A model generated the notes under the pieces. That model was not told the origin of the DNA. It saw nothing but the letters and a program-made list of their open reading frames with translations, and did no database searches. Position numbers and translations under genes: made by a program. Below, piece after piece: positions 26,344 through 34,905 of a stretch of DNA of 64,000 nt. How positions within the stretch are numbered: the first letter of the stretch is position 1; each line of letters begins with the position of its first letter. The DNA comes from Seonamhaeicola maritimus. GTDB taxonomy: Bacteria > Bacteroidota > Bacteroidia > Flavobacteriales > Flavobacteriaceae. The stretch spans positions 59,245 to 123,244 of the forward strand of contig NZ_VRKQ01000012.1 of assembly GCF_008056315.1 (NCBI RefSeq). Reading direction: 5' to 3'.

Positions 26344-29300
26344 TTAAAATCCAACATTTACTCCAAGGGTGAATACCTTAGAAATAGGATAAAAATGCCC
26401 TTGATTAAAATTAGACACTAAAGGGTCTATACCGTCAGGCATATTGTCGAAAGTAAATAAGTTTTGTCCAGAGATATACAATCTTGCGTTACTTAAATTC
26501 ACTTTGTCTAATACTGAACTAGGCAATTTATAACCTAGAGTAATATTTCTTACTCTCACATAAGAGGCATCATGCATCCAAGTTTCATTAACTCTCCAGT
26601 TGTGATGCGCACTTAAAGCTGTTAAACGAGGTAATGATGCATCCGTATTTTCCGGTGTCCAGTAATCTGTTTGCCAACGCTGAATTTTACCTGCATTGAA
26701 AAAGGAATAACCTATATCGCTTTGTAATACAACGTCTCTACCTCCTACACCTATAACAGAAGCAGACAAGTCAAAACCTTTATATTCTACAAAGAAATCA
26801 AAGCCCCAGTTTTTTGTAGACAAAGCACTTCCAATAACCGTTCTATCATCATTATTTATAACACCATCATCATTTAAGTCTACATATTTAATATCTCCAG
26901 CTTGAATAGCTCCAAAGGACGGCACAGGTAAACCTGCATTTAAAACCCCTCCTGTAAAATCACTTTCTTGATATAAACCTTCTTCTTTTAAACCATAAAT
27001 AGCACCAATCTCTTCACCTAAACGGTTAATGGTGTTACCTGGTGGCAATTGATCTAATCCTCCCAAATCCGTTATTTCATTTTTGAAATCTGAGTAATTA
27101 AAATTAATACCATATTTAACGTCACCAATATTATCTTGCCATCCTAAGGAAATATCATATCCGGTATTTTTTACTTCACCAGCATTTTGGGTTGGTGCGC
27201 CAAAACCAACTGATGTTGGAATGGTAACATCCAATAAAATATCTTTTGTTTTTCTAACATAAAACTCACCGGTAAAGGTTAGTCTGTTATTAAACATACC
27301 GGCATCTACTGCAATGTTTGCAGTTTCACCTGTTTCCCATTGTAATTCAGAGTTAGCTAAAACTGATTGTGCTCCTCCTACAATTGGCACCCCTCCTAAT
27401 GTAGGGTTAGCATTTCCAACTCCGAATAAAGAAGCATAAGCAAAATTAACGGCGTTACCATTGTTATCATATATAAACTGATTACCTAATTGTCCCCAAG
27501 AACCTCTGATTTTTAAATTATTGATAAAAGAATCATCTAGAAAGAAGTCCTCTTCAGAAACTCTCCAACCTAATGAAAAAGATGGGAATGTAGAAGCTCT
27601 AAAACCTTCGGCAAAACGAGACGAAGCATCACGTCTTACGTTGGCCTCGAATAAATACTTTCCCTTATAAGCATAATTAATTCTACCAAATACGGATTCC
27701 AGTCCATTTTGGGTAGAAGACCCCGAGTTTAATTGAGTATCAGAATCTCCATTATTTAAATTTCTAAACTCCTGTAATACAAAACGTCTTCTACTCGCAT
27801 TCCAAGTTTCATATTGAAACTTTAAAAATTCATAACCAGCAAGAGCTGATACACTATGGTCTCCAAAATCTTTACTATAGTTGATAACCACATTAAAGTT
27901 ATCTGTAAAAGATTGGTTTGTTTGTTTTAATAAACTGTTATTCAGCAAATGGTCTGTTTCAGGTTCTGCGTTTGAACCATCTTTCCATACCCATGTAGCG
28001 TTAAAATTATCTCTATCAAAATCATTGTATTGAGGAGAATACGTAGCTGCTATCGATAAATCATCAGTTGGCTTATATTTTAACTTAAGCACTCCTCTAA
28101 AATAATTAGTTACTCTTTCGTCTAAAGAACCTGAATGGATTCTAGCAATGGGGTTACCACCATTAAAACCTGCGCCCCAAGTGCCATCATCATTATAAGC
28201 ATTAAAAAGAGGCTGCAATCTATTGATCTGTTTGGTTGTTTGTTGCAGATCCCCAGGAGCTCTATCAACTTCCTTTCTAAAGTTAAGATCAAACCCAACT
28301 TCAAATTTCTCACCTATTTTTAAATCCGTATTAAATCTACCACTGTACCTTTTAAAGTTAAAGTTTGCAATATTTCCATCCTGATCCAAATAAGAAATAG
28401 AAGCTGCTACTCTTGCTTTCTCTGAACCTCCATTCACGCTTAAATTATGATAATGTTGAAAACCAGGTTCTGAAAATGCTAAATCTACCCAATCAGTATT
28501 TGGCAACGCCTCAGTACCTAACCCTACACCAGCTCTATATTGATCTAAAACAGAGTCTGGAAAAGACCCCGGTTCCGCATCATTAAATGCTTCCATATAC
28601 TCTAAAGAGTTAAGGAAATCCAGATTTTGTGTTTGATCTTGAACACCTACATATGAATTATAAGAAGCTCTTATCTTACCTTCTTTACCACGCTTGGTAG
28701 TAATTAATATAACCCCGTTGGCTGCCCTTGACCCATAAATGGCAGCAGCCGAAGCATCTTTTAAAACGGATATGGATTCAATATCATTAGGATCTAACCC
28801 GTTAATACTATCAGGAATACCGTCCACTAAAATAAGAGGATTGTTTTTTGCTCCTGACCCTAAGGTACCAATACCCCTAATACGAATAGTTGCATTATCC
28901 CTACCAGGTTGTCCACTGGATTGAACCGCTGTAAGCCCCGGAACCAAACCAGCAAGTGCCTGAGAAGCTTGTGCCACTGGTTGTCTAGTAATCTCATCAG
29001 CCTTAACCGTTTCAACAGAACCGGTAAGATTTACCTTTTTCTGAGACCCGTAACCCACAACTACTACTTCGTCTAATTGTGCAGCATCTTCAATTAGGGT
29101 GACATTAATTTCAGATTTACCTGACACACTAATGTTCTGAGTTAACATTCCCACATAAGAGAATATTAATGTAGCATTTTCACCCACACTAATTGAATAG
29201 TTACCATCAAAATCGGCCTGCACCCCATTGGAAGTACCTGCCTCTAAAATGTTTGTTCCTGCAAGCGGAACACCTTGTTCATCAGTAACAGTACCCGTAA

Positions 29301-29373
29301 CGCTTTTTTGTTGTGCCCATCCAGACAAACAAAAACTTAACAGAGCCATTACTAAAATGTAATTTAGTTTCAT
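26344..29373 (-). CDS. susC: SusC/RagA-family TonB-dependent transporter (unit A)
   Basis: A 1009-residue outer-membrane transporter. A signal peptide (cleavage near GWAQ) precedes a carboxypeptidase-D-like regulatory domain (SVTGTVTDEQGVPLAGTNI, residues about 23-95). Next come the TonB box region and plug (VVVGYGSQKKVNLTGSV, then IRIRGIGTLGSG and LVDGIP), followed by the 22-strand barrel, ending with an aromatic residue (LGVNVGF). It imports oligosaccharides together with the SusD encoded just downstream. It is the first gene of unit A, and its 5' region carries two LacI-type operators about 100-130 bp upstream of the ATG. Confidence 0.96.
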   Translation of the reverse strand: MKLNYILVMALLSFCLSGWAQQKSVTGTVTDEQGVPLAGTNILEAGTSNGVQADFDGNYSISVGENATLIFSYVGMLTQNISVSGKSEINVTLIEDAAQLDEVVVVGYGSQKKVNLTGSVETVKADEITRQPVAQASQALAGLVPGLTAVQSSGQPGRDNATIRIRGIGTLGSGAKNNPLILVDGIPDSINGLDPNDIESISVLKDASAAAIYGSRAANGVILITTKRGKEGKIRASYNSYVGVQDQTQNLDFLNSLEYMEAFNDAEPGSFPDSVLDQYRAGVGLGTEALPNTDWVDLAFSEPGFQHYHNLSVNGGSEKARVAASISYLDQDGNIANFNFKRYSGRFNTDLKIGEKFEVGFDLNFRKEVDRAPGDLQQTTKQINRLQPLFNAYNDDGTWGAGFNGGNPIARIHSGSLDERVTNYFRGVLKLKYKPTDDLSIAATYSPQYNDFDRDNFNATWVWKDGSNAEPETDHLLNNSLLKQTNQSFTDNFNVVINYSKDFGDHSVSALAGYEFLKFQYETWNASRRRFVLQEFRNLNNGDSDTQLNSGSSTQNGLESVFGRINYAYKGKYLFEANVRRDASSRFAEGFRASTFPSFSLGWRVSEEDFFLDDSFINNLKIRGSWGQLGNQFIYDNNGNAVNFAYASLFGVGNANPTLGGVPIVGGAQSVLANSELQWETGETANIAVDAGMFNNRLTFTGEFYVRKTKDILLDVTIPTSVGFGAPTQNAGEVKNTGYDISLGWQDNIGDVKYGINFNYSDFKNEITDLGGLDQLPPGNTINRLGEEIGAIYGLKEEGLYQESDFTGGVLNAGLPVPSFGAIQAGDIKYVDLNDDGVINNDDRTVIGSALSTKNWGFDFFVEYKGFDLSASVIGVGGRDVVLQSDIGYSFFNAGKIQRWQTDYWTPENTDASLPRLTALSAHHNWRVNETWMHDASYVRVRNITLGYKLPSSVLDKVNLSNARLYISGQNLFTFDNMPDGIDPLVSNFNQGHFYPISKVFTLGVNVGF

Positions 29374-29468
29374 GAATTTTTAAGTTTAGTTAAATAATTT
29401 GAGTCTAAAATTATATTTACTTGAAATAGAAGAGTAATTTTCACGAAAAGAAAAAAATAAAACCGTTT

Positions 29469-29486
29469 CCGAAAACGTTTCCGAAA
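29469..29486. promoter_or_regulatory. LacI-type operator candidate (18-mer copy 2)
   Basis: CCGAAAACGTTTCCGAAA, preceded directly by a partly overlapping half site CCGTTTCCG. It lies 96 bp upstream of the susC start and 19 bp (about two turns) from copy 3. Confidence 0.78.
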
Positions 29487-29487
29487 A

Positions 29488-29505
29488 CCGAAAACGTTTC
29501 CGAAA
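29488..29505. promoter_or_regulatory. LacI-type operator candidate (18-mer copy 3)
   Basis: CCGAAAACGTTTCCGAAA, one base after copy 2. Tandem full sites at this spacing would let two dimers bind side by side. The divergent LacI-family gene starts 285 bp further on, which supports it as the cognate regulator. Confidence 0.78.
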
Positions 29506-29789
29506 TTAACATTTTAGTAAAAGACATGGTACTTTTAAAATAGTAACCTACCTTTAAATAAAACAAATGGAATATTTAATATAACATATGGCTATTTTTG
29601 GTCTTTATTAAAGTATTTTAACCAGATTTCGGTAATTGAATCATAAACTTAAAAACTCGCGATTTCGTTTCCCAGAGTAGCTTTTAAACTATAAATATTT
29701 GATATTTCGAAAAATTTTCGGAAATTCTAAAAACTATAAATATCAATCATTAACCTGTTGTCTGAACAAGTCAACCAAGAACTATAAAA

Positions 29790-30818
29790 ATGAAACATGT
29801 AACCATTAAAGACGTGGCAAAACGCTTAAATGTATCTGTTTCCACTGTGTCTAGAGCTTTTAATGACAAGTATGATATAAGGAAAGACACAAAAGAGCTC
29901 ATACTAAAAACTGCTAAGGAAATGGGGTATCATCCTAACCCTATAGCAAAAAAGTTAAGCCAGAACAGGTCTCTGAATATAGGTGTTGTAATTCCGGAAA
30001 TAATTAACGAATATTACTCTGAAGTGATTATTGCTTTACAAGAGTTTTTGATTTATAAGGGGTATCAAGTGCTGGTGATGCAATCGGATGAAAATGGTGA
30101 GCAGGAATTAAAAAACGTAAAAACATTAATTAATAATATGGTAGACGGCCTCATAATTGCTCCAACAACGGGCAATTCAAATATGGACTTTTACCGACAA
30201 AGAATTAATGATGGCTATCCGATCGTTTTTTTGAACCGTGTGGATGATTCTGCACCAGGCTCAAAGGTGATTTTCAATAACGAAAAATGGAGTTTTTTTG
30301 CTACAGAACACCTTATAAGACAAAACCTTAATAAAATATACCACTTTTCAGGATACTTGGACATGTGTGTTTCCCAAGAACGAATTCAAGGGTTTAAAAA
30401 AGCCATGAATAAACACAAAATCTCTAAGGAAAACTATAAAATTATTGAGGCGGGCCTTTTACCTGAAGAAGGTATGGAAGTAATTGAAGACTTAATTTTT
30501 CATCATGATATTCCTGATGCCATTTTTTGCGTGAATGATATGGTTGCTTTGGGAGCCATTAAAAAACTTAAGGATAACGGCTATAGAGTTCCAGAAGATG
30601 TTGCTGTTGTTGGTTTTACCGAAACACGAATGGCAGAGTTAGTTTCACCCCAACTGAGCAGTGTAAAGCAACCAACCTATGATATGGCGAAAAAAGCGGG
30701 AGAATTACTTCTTAGACATATTGAAGATGAAAATGCACCTGCTGAAACTATTATAATGAATGGAGAGTTTACCATTCGAAAATCTTCAGTCAAGAATTCT
30801 TCTGCAGGGTATTTATAA
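29790..30818 (+). CDS. LacI-family transcriptional regulator of unit A
   Basis: A 342-residue LacI/GalR-type regulator. The N-terminal helix-turn-helix is VTIKDVAKRLNVSVSTVSRA (residues 4-23), followed by the hinge region with YHPNPIAKKL. The periplasmic-binding-like effector domain begins at NIGVVIPE and ends with the TIIMNGEFTIRKS strand. Transcription is divergent from susC. Several near-palindromic operators with the central CG typical of this family lie between them and in front of the symporter. The effector is probably a mono- or disaccharide from the galactan. Whether it represses or activates is not shown. A hairpin terminator follows directly after the stop. Confidence 0.94.
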   Translation: MKHVTIKDVAKRLNVSVSTVSRAFNDKYDIRKDTKELILKTAKEMGYHPNPIAKKLSQNRSLNIGVVIPEIINEYYSEVIIALQEFLIYKGYQVLVMQSDENGEQELKNVKTLINNMVDGLIIAPTTGNSNMDFYRQRINDGYPIVFLNRVDDSAPGSKVIFNNEKWSFFATEHLIRQNLNKIYHFSGYLDMCVSQERIQGFKKAMNKHKISKENYKIIEAGLLPEEGMEVIEDLIFHHDIPDAIFCVNDMVALGAIKKLKDNGYRVPEDVAVVGFTETRMAELVSPQLSSVKQPTYDMAKKAGELLLRHIEDENAPAETIIMNGEFTIRKSSVKNSSAGYL

Positions 30819-30825
30819 AAACAAA

Positions 30826-30852
30826 AAAGTCGGTAACCAAGTTACCGACTTT
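30826..30852. terminator. Bidirectional terminator between convergent lacI and GH2 genes
   Basis: A 12-bp perfect stem (AAAGTCGGTAAC with GTTACCGACTTT) around a 3-nt loop. On the minus strand it is followed by TTTTTTGTTTTT-like sequence, so it can end the GH2 transcript (stop at 30881). It also lies 8 bp after the lacI stop. Confidence 0.85.
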
Positions 30853-30880
30853 AGACGTTAAACTATGTTTTTTTAATATT

Positions 30881-33334
30881 TTATTTTGAAGTTATCTCTA
30901 GTTTAGAAGACTTCAACTTTTTTGATTTTGCATAAAGTGTAATCTTTCCGGAAACGTCATCTGCTTTAACAATGGCCAAACACATACCGCTAAAAGCTTT
31001 TCTATGATTAGCCTGAAAAGACTCTACACTGGTTTGGTTTCCGTTATCTACTGCTAATAATTCCCCTGCTCCTTTAACTGAGAAGTTTACCAGGTTATCT
31101 GCATTCGGACAAAGGTTTCCAAATTTATCTTCAATTCTAACAGTTACATAAGCTAAGTCCTCTCCATCTGCATTGATTTCTTTTCTATCAACAGACAAAC
31201 TTATTTTAGCTGGTTTTCCTGCCGTATTGATTTGCTCCTCTAAAATTTGCTTTCCGTTTTTGTAACCAACCACTTTAATATTTCCAGATTCATAAGGGAC
31301 ATCCCAGGACAACCTGTATTTAGATTGGAACGTCTTAGGCTCGTATCTTAAAAAGTTTACTTTTAACTCTGTTAAATCTTTCCCTTTTACACGTTTACCC
31401 ATAGACTTTCCATTTACAAAAAGCTCAGCACTATCACAGTTGGTATAGCAATACACGGGAATGGTTTGTCCTTCCATACCCTTCCAATTCCAATGTGGCA
31501 ATAGGTGAATCATTGGTTCTGTTGTCCACTGACTTTGATACAGGAAGAATCTATCTTTTGGAAATCCGCATAAATCTACCGCTCCAAAATACGAACTGTG
31601 AGACGGCCAATCTGCATTCCAATACCCATTGGTAGAATTATCCTTTCCTCCGTAAGGTGTAGGTTCGCCTAAATAATCAAACCCAGTCCAGATAAACTCC
31701 CCCATACTATGTGGGTTTTGCTCTTGAAAATGAAACTCCACATCAGGCGGATATGCCCATGGAGGGCCAATTAAATCATAACTAGTTACATGTTTAGATT
31801 CGTGGGTTTTATACTTTTCAATTGGTAAATGATACACCCCTCTACTACTTGTGCAACTAGATGTTTCCGAGCCATATAGTGCTAACTCTGGATAGTTTTC
31901 TCTTAACTCACTATATTTTGTTGGCTTATAATTTACACCTGCAATATCAACTTGTTGCGCCATATTGTTATCATAAGGCCCTGAATAATTATTGAACCCA
32001 GCCGAAGTTGGTCTGGTTAAATCAATTTCTTTCACATAGTCATTCAACCTTTTAGCAACTCGCCATCCGTTCTTTTTGTCTTTTTGCTCAATAATTTCGT
32101 TACCGATACTCCACATGACTATAGATGGATGATTTCTATCTCTGAGCACCATATCCTTTAAATCACGCTCTCCCCATTCATCAAAAAACTTATTATAACC
32201 GTTTGGTACTTTTTTCATTTTCCAAACATCAAAAGCTTCATCCTGAACCAATAACCCCAATTCATCACAAATCTCTAAAAACTCTCTTGATGGTGGATTA
32301 TGACTGGTACGAATGGCATTAACCCCCATGCTTTTCATAATTTGAAGTTTGCGCTCATCGGCTCTTTTATAAACCGCTGAACCTAGAGAACCGTTATCAT
32401 GATGTATACACACTCCATTAAAACGTACTGGTTTATTATTTAAAAAGAAACCATCTTTAGTATAGGCAATTGTACGCATTCCAAAGCGTGTTTTATATGT
32501 ATCCAATACATTGTTTCCTTTTGAAATTGTAGTAACCGCATTGTATAAATGTGGCGTATCCAAATCCCATATTAGTGGCTTTTTAATTTTAGTGTATAAT
32601 TCAGAAACTGCTGAACCATTTGCCTTGACAGTTAACTCCTCTTTTTCTGAGGCTATCAAATTATTTTCTGAATTATAATATTCTTGCTTAACTGTTACAG
32701 TTTCGTCTTTACCACTTTTGTTTACAACCGTAGTTTCATTTTGAATAACACCTATTTCTTTGGTTACTGTTGGTGTTGTTATAAAAGTTCCCCATTGCCC
32801 CACATGGATTGGGTTATCAATTTTCAACCAAACCGAACGATATAAACCAGCACCAGGATACCATCTAGATGATAAATCTTCTGGTGTTAATCGTACAGCA
32901 ACAATATTGTCAGACCCATCATATTTCAAATACTTACTAACATCGAATTCAAAGCCGATGTATCCATAAGGTCGCTTTCCAACAAATTTACCATTAACCC
33001 AAACATTGGCATTATACATAGCCCCTTCAAACTCTAAACGCACTACTTTACCTTTGGCATCGGCATTCATTTTAAAATGTTTTCTGTACCAACCAGTTCC
33101 ATGAAATGGTAATCCACCAGCACGGGCATTATATTTTACATCAAACGGACCTTCAATGGCCCAATCATGTGGTAAATTGAGATTTCGCCATTTCGAATCA
33201 TCAAAAGATACATGTTCTGCTCCTACGGCTTTATCATTGAAAAATTTCCACGAATCGTTAAAGTTTAGATTTTGCGCGGTCAGATTAGATAAACCTATTG
33301 CCACAAAACATAGTAAACCAAATAGTTTGTTCAT
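30881..33334 (-). CDS. GH2 family beta-galactosidase (unit B)
   Basis: An 817-residue secreted enzyme (signal peptide ending SNLTAQ). It has the GH2 sugar-binding domain (about 25-180, LPHDWAIEGPF), an immunoglobulin-like domain (about 185-290) and a TIM barrel with E413 (MWSIGNEI, acid/base) and E490 (LYGSETSS, nucleophile). After the barrel come a beta domain (HWNWKGMEGQ, of the DUF4982 type) and a bacterial Ig-like C-terminal domain (residues about 705-815). This architecture is common among Bacteroidetes beta-galactosidases. It differs from both GH2s of unit A. It is the last gene of the 44608-30881 run, 16 bp after a sulfatase gene, which suggests desulfation followed by galactose release. 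Confidence 0.92.
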   Translation of the reverse strand: MNKLFGLLCFVAIGLSNLTAQNLNFNDSWKFFNDKAVGAEHVSFDDSKWRNLNLPHDWAIEGPFDVKYNARAGGLPFHGTGWYRKHFKMNADAKGKVVRLEFEGAMYNANVWVNGKFVGKRPYGYIGFEFDVSKYLKYDGSDNIVAVRLTPEDLSSRWYPGAGLYRSVWLKIDNPIHVGQWGTFITTPTVTKEIGVIQNETTVVNKSGKDETVTVKQEYYNSENNLIASEKEELTVKANGSAVSELYTKIKKPLIWDLDTPHLYNAVTTISKGNNVLDTYKTRFGMRTIAYTKDGFFLNNKPVRFNGVCIHHDNGSLGSAVYKRADERKLQIMKSMGVNAIRTSHNPPSREFLEICDELGLLVQDEAFDVWKMKKVPNGYNKFFDEWGERDLKDMVLRDRNHPSIVMWSIGNEIIEQKDKKNGWRVAKRLNDYVKEIDLTRPTSAGFNNYSGPYDNNMAQQVDIAGVNYKPTKYSELRENYPELALYGSETSSCTSSRGVYHLPIEKYKTHESKHVTSYDLIGPPWAYPPDVEFHFQEQNPHSMGEFIWTGFDYLGEPTPYGGKDNSTNGYWNADWPSHSSYFGAVDLCGFPKDRFFLYQSQWTTEPMIHLLPHWNWKGMEGQTIPVYCYTNCDSAELFVNGKSMGKRVKGKDLTELKVNFLRYEPKTFQSKYRLSWDVPYESGNIKVVGYKNGKQILEEQINTAGKPAKISLSVDRKEINADGEDLAYVTVRIEDKFGNLCPNADNLVNFSVKGAGELLAVDNGNQTSVESFQANHRKAFSGMCLAIVKADDVSGKITLYAKSKKLKSSKLEITSK

Positions 33335-33350
33335 TTTATTAATATTGAAT

Positions 33351-34871
33351 TTATATTACTTTATAATGTTTTTTGAGTTTCAACAACTCTCTTTTCATTT
33401 CTGAAATTTTACTGCTATTTTTAAGTTTAGGATACAGATTATTCATTTCAGAAGGGTCTTTCTTTAAATCATAAAACTCCCATTCTTCTTCATTCTTCAC
33501 ATCTTTACCATAAAACCTGATAAGTTTATAGCGCTTATTTGCGATACCTTCATGCTGACGTACAGAATGCGCTCCCGGATATTCATAATAATGATAGTAC
33601 AAGTTTTCTCTCCAATCTTTAGGGGTTTTCCCTTTTAAAATTGGAACCAGACTTTTTCCTTGCATATCCTCTGGAATTGGAGCATCAGCAATATCTAAAA
33701 ATGTTTCAGCAAAATCGATATTCTGTACCAAATCTGAATTCACACTTCCTGCTTTGGTTTGTCCTGGCCATTTTACAATTAATGGTGTTCTAAAAGATTC
33801 TTCATACATAAATCGTTTGTCAAACCATCCATGTTCTCCCATATAAAATCCCTGGTCTGACGAGTACATTACAATAGTATTCTTATCTAAACCTGATTCT
33901 TTTAAATATGCCAATACACGACCGATATTTTCGTCTACACTGTAAATACAGCGTAAATAATCTTTCATATAGATTTGGTACTTCAGCTTTAACAATTCAT
34001 CACCTTCTAAATCCAAGTCTTTGTACTTTTCTCGTCTGGCATCAAATCTGTCGTCTATACCTTTAGTTTTAGCCCAATACTCATTTTCAGCTGGTGTCAT
34101 TTTTAAGTCACGGTTCAAATTCATATCCTTTAAAATGCTCATGGTTTGCCCATGCGCTGCTGAAGTTCTGGTTTTATAATCATCGAATAAATTATCTGGT
34201 TCTGGAACCTCAATATCTTCGTATAAACTGAGATGTTCTCTTTTGGGAACCCAAGCTCGGTGTGGCGCTTTGTGATGTAACATCATCATAAAGGGTTTGT
34301 CTTTATCCCTTTTGTTTTCTAACCAATCCAAAGATTTATCGGTTATAATATCGGTGGTGTATCCTTCATACTGATTTTTCCCATTATCTGATAATAACAC
34401 GGGATTCACATAAGACCCCTGCCCCAATAATACTTCCCAATAATCAAAACCTTGCATATTTCCATCTAAATGGATTTTACCTATCATAGCGGTTTGATAT
34501 CCGTTCTTTCGCAAAATCTTTTGAAACTGCTGTTGGTCATGGTTAAACGGATGCTTTTTAGTATTTGTAAACTTGCCATTTAAATGACTCATTTTTCCCG
34601 TTAACAAAGCCGCTCTACTGGGTGCGCAAATGGAATTTTCAACATAACATTTATTGAAAATCATGCCTTCTGAAGCTAATTTATCAAGGTTTGGTGTTGG
34701 ATTCAAATCTTGTAAGCGTCCGCCATAAGCCCCAATGGTCTGATAGGAATGGTCGTCCGTAAAAATCCAGATGATGTTTGGCTTCGACTCGCTCAGCCTA
34801 TCAGGTTTTTCTTGAGCATAAGACGAAATGGCTAAGAGTAGAAATAAAAGTGGAAATAGTTTAGTTCTCAT
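33351..34871 (-). CDS. Secreted S1-family sulfatase (possibly S1_11-like)
   Basis: A 506-residue sulfatase with a signal peptide (ISSYAQ). Metal-binding FTDDHS is at residues 37-42. The maturation motif C-A-P-S-R starts at Cys82, followed by AALLTGKMSHLNG. A KIHLDG block, the YSSDQGFYMGEHGWFDKRF second metal site and the C-terminal EFYDLKKDPSEMNN segment follow. The N-terminal layout and SHLNG resemble the S1_11 group, in which both N-acetylglucosamine-6-sulfatases and a galactose-6-sulfate-active porphyran sulfatase are known. This resemblance is by eye. It is encoded between another sulfatase and the GH2. Confidence 0.92.
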   Translation of the reverse strand: MRTKLFPLLFLLLAISSYAQEKPDRLSESKPNIIWIFTDDHSYQTIGAYGGRLQDLNPTPNLDKLASEGMIFNKCYVENSICAPSRAALLTGKMSHLNGKFTNTKKHPFNHDQQQFQKILRKNGYQTAMIGKIHLDGNMQGFDYWEVLLGQGSYVNPVLLSDNGKNQYEGYTTDIITDKSLDWLENKRDKDKPFMMMLHHKAPHRAWVPKREHLSLYEDIEVPEPDNLFDDYKTRTSAAHGQTMSILKDMNLNRDLKMTPAENEYWAKTKGIDDRFDARREKYKDLDLEGDELLKLKYQIYMKDYLRCIYSVDENIGRVLAYLKESGLDKNTIVMYSSDQGFYMGEHGWFDKRFMYEESFRTPLIVKWPGQTKAGSVNSDLVQNIDFAETFLDIADAPIPEDMQGKSLVPILKGKTPKDWRENLYYHYYEYPGAHSVRQHEGIANKRYKLIRFYGKDVKNEEEWEFYDLKKDPSEMNNLYPKLKNSSKISEMKRELLKLKKHYKVI

Positions 34872-34905
34872 TTATTTAATATTTTATTGAATTTACAAAC
34901 AAAAT

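Larger units (their letters stand above)
29374..29789. other. Divergent regulatory region between susC and lacI-type gene
   Basis: This 416-bp AT-rich gap holds two full copies of the 18-bp operator and an extra half site (CCGTTTCCG at 29463-29471). Further towards lacI it has a 13-bp direct repeat, AAACTATAAATAT (29686-29698 and 29731-29743), flanking the degenerate operator-like dyad CGAAAAATTTTCGG (29708-29721). No ORF or RNA gene is evident. Confidence 0.7.

Noticed and set aside
26327-26357. Longer start for the unit A SusD
   Set aside because: The extra residues overlap susC and hide a perfect lipoprotein signal. The ATG at 26327 is better.
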